NCBI RefSeq assembly: GCF_003846185.1
Contig: NZ_ML123034.1
Span: forward strand, 2,764,854-2,828,853
From: Streptomyces sp. ADI96-02
Lineage (GTDB): Bacteria > Actinomycetota > Actinomycetes > Streptomycetales > Streptomycetaceae
Direction of reading: 5' to 3'
DNA: 64,000 bases
Positions 59,580 to 64,000 of the stretch are shown piece by piece; position 1 is the stretch's first letter, and every line of letters starts with the position of its first letter. A program made the position numbers and the translations under genes. Below the pieces are notes generated by a model. The model saw only the letters and a list, made by a program, of their open reading frames with translations, was not told the origin of the DNA and ran no database searches.

Positions 59580-59689
59580 GACTACCCTCGCTCACTTCTT
59601 CTTCACTGGTGCGGGGCGTCTGGGCCCACACGACCTACGTCGGCCTAGCCTACCCGCCACTGAACGAGGGGCGTAATCCGAGGCCGGCG

Positions 59690-59902
59690 TCAGGCCGATT
59701 CCACCCCCACAAAGGACTCGCTGAGATACGCGTGAACCGCTTGCTCCGGCACCCGGAAGGACCTGCCCACCCGGATCGCCGGCAGATGACCGCTGTGCAC
59801 CAAGCGGTACACGGTCATCTTCGACACTCGCATGACCGAGGCGACTTCCGCCACGGTCAGAAACTTGACCTCGTTGAGAGGCCTCTCGCTGCCAGCAGCC
59901 AT
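59690..59902 (-). CDS. small helix-turn-helix (excisionase-like) DNA-binding protein
   Basis: A 70-residue MerR/excisionase-type HTH protein: NEVKFLTVAEVASVMRVSKM, then TVYRLVHSGHLPAIRVGRSF and RVPEQAVHAYL. This winged-helix type acts as a small regulator or architectural factor. In S. coelicolor the gene at this position (SCO3328, between bS22 and a phosphatase) is, to my memory, the developmental target bdtA; I am not certain of the name. ATG at 59902 with AGGTGG upstream. It precedes the bS22 gene by 110 bases on the same strand. Confidence 0.88.
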   Translation of the reverse strand: MAAGSERPLNEVKFLTVAEVASVMRVSKMTVYRLVHSGHLPAIRVGRSFRVPEQAVHAYLSESFVGVESA

Positions 59903-60030
59903 GATCCACCTGTACCTTCCGCACCGGACGCGCACCGGCTTCCCCTCCGGTGACTCTTCGTCGCTGTGCGCTCACTCACCAGATTAGGGGCGGGTGGTGC
60001 GAGTGGGGAAGAGGAGGGGCCACCGCACGC

Positions 60031-60846
60031 CTACAGCGGCAGATCCGCGCGATGGAGCACATAGCGGGTCAGCGGCCGGTAGTAGTGCGACCGCACCCCG
60101 TCGTCGAGCGGCACGACGACGGACACATGCCCCTCGGCCTGCCCGACGAACAGCGCGGGGTCGTTCGTGTCGGCCGGCCCGATCGCCTCGATACCGAGCT
60201 GACCTGCACCGCAGACCCATCCGTGGTCCCCGATCACCAGCTCGGGGAGTACCCCCAGCCGCTCCGCCGCGTCCGTCAGCGCGAGGCGGACCGGCAGCGG
60301 GGAATGCGTGTGCGCGCCGGTCTCACCCCCCGTGGGCCGCCCTCCGGGCTCGCGCACCAGGGCGACGCCCCGTACGTAGTCCAGGCGGTAGGTACGTACG
60401 CCGAACCGGGTCGTTATGTCGACACATCGCCCCTGCGCGGGGGTGAGAACACGGCAGCCCGCCGCCGACAAGGCGTCTGCCAGACCGGCGTAGAACCCGA
60501 GCAGCCGGTCCGGGTGCCCGGTCCCCAGCAGGACCGGAGCCCGCCGGGCCGCGACCCGCGCCAGCCGTTCGGCGAAGGCGTCCAGCGCCGCCACCGTCCG
60601 CTCCGGGTCGATCGCGTCCGGTCCGGACACGTGCGCGGGATCCGCCGAGACCCCGCACCGGTCCGCCATCAGCCGCAGCAGCTCCGGCTCGTCCCAGGCC
60701 CCGCGGGGCGACAGGCCGAGCGTCACCCGTGGATCCCGCGCCGCGAACAGCCGGTAGCTGCGCAGGCTGTTCTCTCTCGTCGTGGCCACGGGCCCGGCCA
60801 GCCGGGCCGCCAGCAGATGGGCGCGCAGCGCCCCGGTGCTCAACAC
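60031..60846 (-). CDS. conserved actinomycete protein, putative phosphatase
   Basis: About 271 residues, soluble. It begins VLSTGALRAHLLAARLAGPV; GPVATTRENSLRSYRLFAARDP, the central RAPVLLGTGHPDRLLGFYAG with a His-Pro-Asp, and LVIGDHGWVCGAGQLG are the conserved-looking parts. Streptomyces annotations often call this family phosphatase; I see no classical motif apart from the Asp/His residues. GTG at 60846 is the likely start (GGAG about 11 bases upstream). It lies between acuC and the HTH gene on the same strand. Confidence 0.75.
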   Translation of the reverse strand: MLSTGALRAHLLAARLAGPVATTRENSLRSYRLFAARDPRVTLGLSPRGAWDEPELLRLMADRCGVSADPAHVSGPDAIDPERTVAALDAFAERLARVAARRAPVLLGTGHPDRLLGFYAGLADALSAAGCRVLTPAQGRCVDITTRFGVRTYRLDYVRGVALVREPGGRPTGGETGAHTHSPLPVRLALTDAAERLGVLPELVIGDHGWVCGAGQLGIEAIGPADTNDPALFVGQAEGHVSVVVPLDDGVRSHYYRPLTRYVLHRADLPL

Positions 60847-60944
60847 TCTGGCGATGCTCCCGCACCGGCCCACCCCGGCGGGCCGGAATCCCGGTTACGC
60901 GCCACCGTTGGCGTAACCGCGCCACAGGTTGGCCGATACTCGCC

Positions 60945-62117
60945 TCAGGCCAGCAGGCCGCGCAGCGGGAACGCCGCCCGCCGGGACGCCAGCACCGCCT
61001 GGTCCAGCCGGTCCGCCGGGTCGTACCCGTCCTCCCAGGGCAGCCACTGCGGCTTGTGCCCGTCCGTCATCCTGAGCGGGCCCAACTGCCGCGTACGGGC
61101 GTAGACGAGGTCCCGCCAGGACTCCGGGACCGGCGACTCCGGGTCGACGGGCGCGTGTGCGGCGATGCCGACCAGATGCGTCCAGGACCGGGGCACCACG
61201 TCCACCACCGCGTATCCGCCGCCGCCGAGCGCCACCCAGCGCCCGCCCTCGGCATACCGGTGGGCGAGGTCGTGGCAGGACTCCATGACCGCCCGCTGCG
61301 CGTCCAGCGAGACGGCGAGATGCGCGAGCGGATCCTCGAAGTGCGTGTCCGCCCCGTGCTGGGTGACGAGTACCTGGGGGCGGAAATCGGCCAGCAGTTC
61401 GGGCACCACCGCGTGGAAGGCCCGCAGCCATCCCGCGTCCCCGGTCCCGGCGGGCAGCGCCACGTTCACCGCGGAGCCCTCCCCGGCCCCGGCCCCGGTC
61501 TCCTCCGGCCAACCGGTCTGCGGGAAGAGGGTCCTCGGATGCTCGTGCAGCGAGACCGTCAGCACCCGGGGGTCCTCCCAGAACGCGGCCTGCACCCCGT
61601 CCCCGTGGTGGACGTCCACATCGACGTACGCGACGCGCTCGGCGCCCAGCTCCAGCAGCCGGGCGATGGCCAGGGCGGGGTCGTTGTAGACGCAGAACCC
61701 GGCGGCCGAGCCCGGCATCGCGTGGTGCAGCCCGCCGGTGAAGTTCACCGCGTGCCCGCTGCCGCCCCGCCACACCGCCTCGGCGGCCCCGACCGACAGC
61801 CCGGCGATCAGCGCCGACGCCTCGTGCATCCCGGCGAAGGCCGGATCGTCCACGGTCCCGAGCCCGTAGTCCTGGTCGGCGGCGCGCGGATCGGCCGAGG
61901 CCGCCCGCACCGCCGCCACGTAGTCCTCCCGGTGCACGAGCCGCAGGGTGGAGTCCCCGGCGGACTTCGCCGACCGGACGTCCACCGCCGCGTCGAGCCC
62001 GAACGCCCGTACCAGCCCCCTGGTCAGGGTCAGCCGGACCGGGTCCATGGGGTGGCTCTCCCCGAAGTCGTATCCCGTTACCGCGTCATCCCACATCAGC
62101 TGTGCGCGCCCGCTCAT
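60945..62117 (-). CDS. acuC: AcuC-like deacetylase (histone deacetylase superfamily)
   Basis: A 390-residue class I HDAC-like zinc enzyme. The signature DVDVHHGDGVQAAFW supplies Asp and His ligands; GGLHHAMPGSAAGFCVYND holds the catalytic His pair and HHxxxxxAxGFCxxND pattern; LGGGGYAVVDVVPRSWTHL is the C-terminal Gly-rich loop with Tyr. AcuC in Bacillus deacetylates and activates acetyl-CoA synthetase; a similar role is likely. ATG at 62117. The MFS gene upstream ends 32 bases inside it, so they probably share a transcript. Confidence 0.93.
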   Translation of the reverse strand: MSGRAQLMWDDAVTGYDFGESHPMDPVRLTLTRGLVRAFGLDAAVDVRSAKSAGDSTLRLVHREDYVAAVRAASADPRAADQDYGLGTVDDPAFAGMHEASALIAGLSVGAAEAVWRGGSGHAVNFTGGLHHAMPGSAAGFCVYNDPALAIARLLELGAERVAYVDVDVHHGDGVQAAFWEDPRVLTVSLHEHPRTLFPQTGWPEETGAGAGEGSAVNVALPAGTGDAGWLRAFHAVVPELLADFRPQVLVTQHGADTHFEDPLAHLAVSLDAQRAVMESCHDLAHRYAEGGRWVALGGGGYAVVDVVPRSWTHLVGIAAHAPVDPESPVPESWRDLVYARTRQLGPLRMTDGHKPQWLPWEDGYDPADRLDQAVLASRRAAFPLRGLLA

Positions 62118-63285
62118 GCCCGCCACCGTATCGGGCCGACTCCGTCCCGAACGAGCGGGCGTACACCAGGGTCGCGAGCACCAGCACCATCGGCACGAGC
62201 ATCGCGCCGCGGTAGCTCCAGGCGTCCCCGAGCGCTCCCACCAGCGGTGAACCGACCAGGAACCCGACGTAGTTGAAGATGTTCAGCCGCGCCACGGCGG
62301 CGTCGCTGCCGCCGGGGAACATCCGACCGGCCGCCGCGAACGTCTGCGGCACGATCACACAGAGCCCGAATCCGAGCAGGGTGAACCCGAGCATGCCCAC
62401 CCAGGCCCCCGGAGCCGCGGCCACGACGAGGAATCCGCCGGCCGCCAGCAGGCTCCCGCCGCGCACCACCCCGACCGCCCCGAACCGCCGTACGCCGAAG
62501 TCCCCCACGGCCCGGCCGAGGAGCGTCGTCACCATGTAGACGTTGTAGGGAAGCGTCGACATCTGCTCGGAACTGCCGAGCACGTCCTGGAGGTACTTGG
62601 CGCTCCAGTTGGAGACGGTCGAGTCGCCGATGTACGCGAAGCTCATCACCAGGCACAGCGGCAGCAGCACCCTGAACGGGACGGAGCCCCCGCCCGCCGG
62701 CGCTTCACCGGCCGCACCGGTGCTCCGGCCCTCCGTGTACCAGCGGCTGCCGGCCAGCGCGGCGGGCAGCAGGAGCACCACGGCGGGCAGGTAGGACGCG
62801 AGGAGCGACAGGTCCCCGTGCGCCCCCGCCCACGCCAGGGAGGCCCCGGCGATGCCGCCGAGGCTGTACGCGGCGTGGAAGCCGAGCATGATGCTCCGGC
62901 CGTACGCCCGCTGGAGACTGACGCCCATCATGTTCATCGAGGCGTCCAGCGCCCCGACGGACAGCCCGAACAGGCCGAGCGCGACGGCCACGTGCCACAG
63001 CTCCCGGCCCGCGCCCACCGCGAGCAGGGCGAGCAGGACGAGCGGCTGGGCCCACCGCAGGACGGTGCCGGGCCGCACCCGCGTGACCGCCTTCTCGGTG
63101 ACGACACTGCCGACCCCCGCCAGGATCGGGACGGCGGCCAGGAAGACGGGCAGCAGGCCGTCGGATATCCCGTACCGGTCCTGGATGGCGGGGATACGTG
63201 TCACCAGAAGGGCGAAGGTCACCCCTTGGACGCAGAAGCTCAGGGCCAGCGAGGCCCTGCCGTGCCGCAAGCCCGCATCTGTCAT
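62086..63285 (-). CDS. MFS transporter
   Basis: A 399-residue major facilitator with 12 predicted helices. Between helices 6 and 7 a loop of ~25 residues (EGRSTGAAGEAPAGGGSVPF) divides the halves. MNMMGVSLQRAYGRSIMLGFHAAYSLGG resembles the conserved region of the FucP/YbjJ-like exporters; the substrate is unknown. ATG at 63285. Its 3' end overlaps acuC by 32 bases in another frame, an unusually long overlap for this window. A HAD gene lies 42 bases upstream on the same strand. Confidence 0.9.
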   Translation of the reverse strand: MTDAGLRHGRASLALSFCVQGVTFALLVTRIPAIQDRYGISDGLLPVFLAAVPILAGVGSVVTEKAVTRVRPGTVLRWAQPLVLLALLAVGAGRELWHVAVALGLFGLSVGALDASMNMMGVSLQRAYGRSIMLGFHAAYSLGGIAGASLAWAGAHGDLSLLASYLPAVVLLLPAALAGSRWYTEGRSTGAAGEAPAGGGSVPFRVLLPLCLVMSFAYIGDSTVSNWSAKYLQDVLGSSEQMSTLPYNVYMVTTLLGRAVGDFGVRRFGAVGVVRGGSLLAAGGFLVVAAAPGAWVGMLGFTLLGFGLCVIVPQTFAAAGRMFPGGSDAAVARLNIFNYVGFLVGSPLVGALGDAWSYRGAMLVPMVLVLATLVYARSFGTESARYGGGHERARTADVG

Positions 63286-63327
63286 GGCCGCGAGCGTAGG
63301 GCCAGGAGCTACCCAGGGGTAGATGGA

Positions 63328-63972
63328 TCAGGCGAGCAGTTCCGGGAGTTGGGCCATGTCCGAGAAGTGCCCGGTCACGCCGGTCAGCCGGTCCGCGGGC
63401 ATCATCGAGGTGAACCCGTAGACGTCCATGCCGGCGGCCCGCGCGGCCTCGACGCCCAGCGGACTGTCCTCGATGACGACGCACCGCTCCGGCGCGACTC
63501 CCATCCGCTCGGCGGCGTAGAGGAACAGGTCCGGCGCGGGCTTTCCCCGCCCCACGTCCTCCGAGCTGAAGATCCACTCCTCCTCGAACCACTGGTCCAT
63601 CCCGGTCTTGCGGTGCCCGACCCGGATCCGCTCGTGGCTGCCGGACGAGGCGACGCAGTAGTCCACTCCGTCGGCGACGAGCTTCCCGAGCAGCTCCTCC
63701 GCCCCGTCCACCGCCACCAGCTCGCGCTGGAAGCCGGCGAAGGTGCGGGCGTCGAGGGTGGCGTCGAAGTCGGCGGGCAGCTTCTCCCCGGTCCTTTCCT
63801 CGACGAGATCGTGCACCCGGTGCACGGCCGACCCCATGTAGTCGCGGAGCGACTCGTCGTACGACGTGGGGTGGCCGAGCTCGGTGAGGTAGCCGGCGAG
63901 GATGGTGTTGGCGATCGGCTCACTGTCGACGAGCACACCATCGTTGTCGAAGATGACCAGTTCGTAGCGCAT
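63328..63972 (-). CDS. HAD-family phosphatase (beta-phosphoglucomutase/phosphoglycolate phosphatase-like)
   Basis: A 214-residue HAD-IA enzyme. The nucleophile motif is VIFDNDGVLVDSEP at 7-20; the cap domain follows; motif II is CVASSGSHERIR; Lys of motif III is in GRGKPAPDLFLYAAER; motif IV is CVVIEDSPLGVEAARAAGM. It probably dephosphorylates a small sugar phosphate or similar metabolite. ATG at 63972. It ends 42 bases upstream of the MFS start on the same strand, so the three genes HAD-MFS-acuC may form an operon. The last 28 bases of the window are gene-free. Confidence 0.92.
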   Translation of the reverse strand: MRYELVIFDNDGVLVDSEPIANTILAGYLTELGHPTSYDESLRDYMGSAVHRVHDLVEERTGEKLPADFDATLDARTFAGFQRELVAVDGAEELLGKLVADGVDYCVASSGSHERIRVGHRKTGMDQWFEEEWIFSSEDVGRGKPAPDLFLYAAERMGVAPERCVVIEDSPLGVEAARAAGMDVYGFTSMMPADRLTGVTGHFSDMAQLPELLA

Positions 63973-64000
63973 GGTTCGACCCTAGACGTTCAGAACGCAG

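Noticed and set aside
1..64000. tRNA or rRNA genes
   Set aside because: I looked for T-loop GGTTCGA(A)TCC patterns and acceptor CCA-like ends and found only matches inside coding regions.

Overview
The window is chromosomal DNA of a Streptomyces (or very close actinomycete). The evidence is very high G+C with strong GC3 bias, frequent GTG and TTG starts, 4-nt start/stop overlaps, and a set of genes typical of the genus: the developmental sigma factor bldN with its anti-sigma gene rsbN, rex-hemA-hemC-hemD, futalosine-pathway menaquinone genes, a class I lysyl-tRNA synthetase next to argS, and DUF2637/DUF3558/DUF4229/DUF4235/DUF4253 proteins. I see no rRNA, tRNA, CRISPR array, insertion sequence or prophage.

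Layout. 1-8.7 kb is an accessory stretch: a truncated SDR gene, an LLM-class flavin oxidoreductase, a VOC-fold protein, a vapBC toxin-antitoxin pair lying between two copies of the VOC gene's 3' end, an amidase, a decayed acyl-CoA ligase fragment, a TetR regulator, an orphan MbtH-like gene, and a DAACS-family transporter preceded by a Cys-rich leader peptide. 8.7-15.1 kb holds late menaquinone genes (mqnE, a UbiX-type flavin prenyltransferase, a UbiA-type prenyltransferase, a UbiD-type decarboxylase) with an Lrp/AsnC regulator, a rhomboid protease and a 44-residue peptide gene. 15.2-23.7 kb carries cytochrome c biogenesis (tlpA/resA, ccdA, resB, ccsB), a lipoprotein polysaccharide deacetylase, a histidine phosphatase and hemL.

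24-39 kb is variable: a conserved hypothetical gene, a frameshifted regulator relic, a three-gene translationally coupled operon with ESX/WXG-like helical proteins and a lipoprotein, a cupin gene beside a dead cytochrome P450 fragment, an Mut7-C protein, an SDR, a holin-like/DUF3618/DUF4235 membrane trio, rtcB, two DUF3558-like lipoproteins and a DUF2637 protein with a hexanucleotide repeat. 39.3-64 kb is conserved core: lysS and argS, a phospholipase D-family enzyme, hemB, the rex-hemA-hemC-hemD operon under a recognisable Rex operator, a glutaredoxin, HAD phosphatases, bldN-rsbN, an acyltransferase, an epimerase, the 32-residue ribosomal protein bS22, a small HTH protein, acuC and an MFS transporter.

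How it fits together. Much of the conserved content makes or manages redox cofactors: haem (hemL, hemB, hemA, hemC, hemD), cytochrome c maturation, menaquinone, and the NADH/NAD+ sensor Rex. From memory of S. coelicolor numbering, the left conserved block (SCO4469-SCO4494) and the right one (SCO3303-SCO3332) lie far apart there, so the accessory stretch at 24-39 kb may mark a rearrangement junction. Convergent genes are mostly separated by near-perfect hairpins that look like terminators. The most interesting items are the Cys-rich leader upstream of the DAACS transporter, the ESX-like operon, the vapBC insertion between duplicated VOC ends, and recurring short tandem duplications that cross stop codons.
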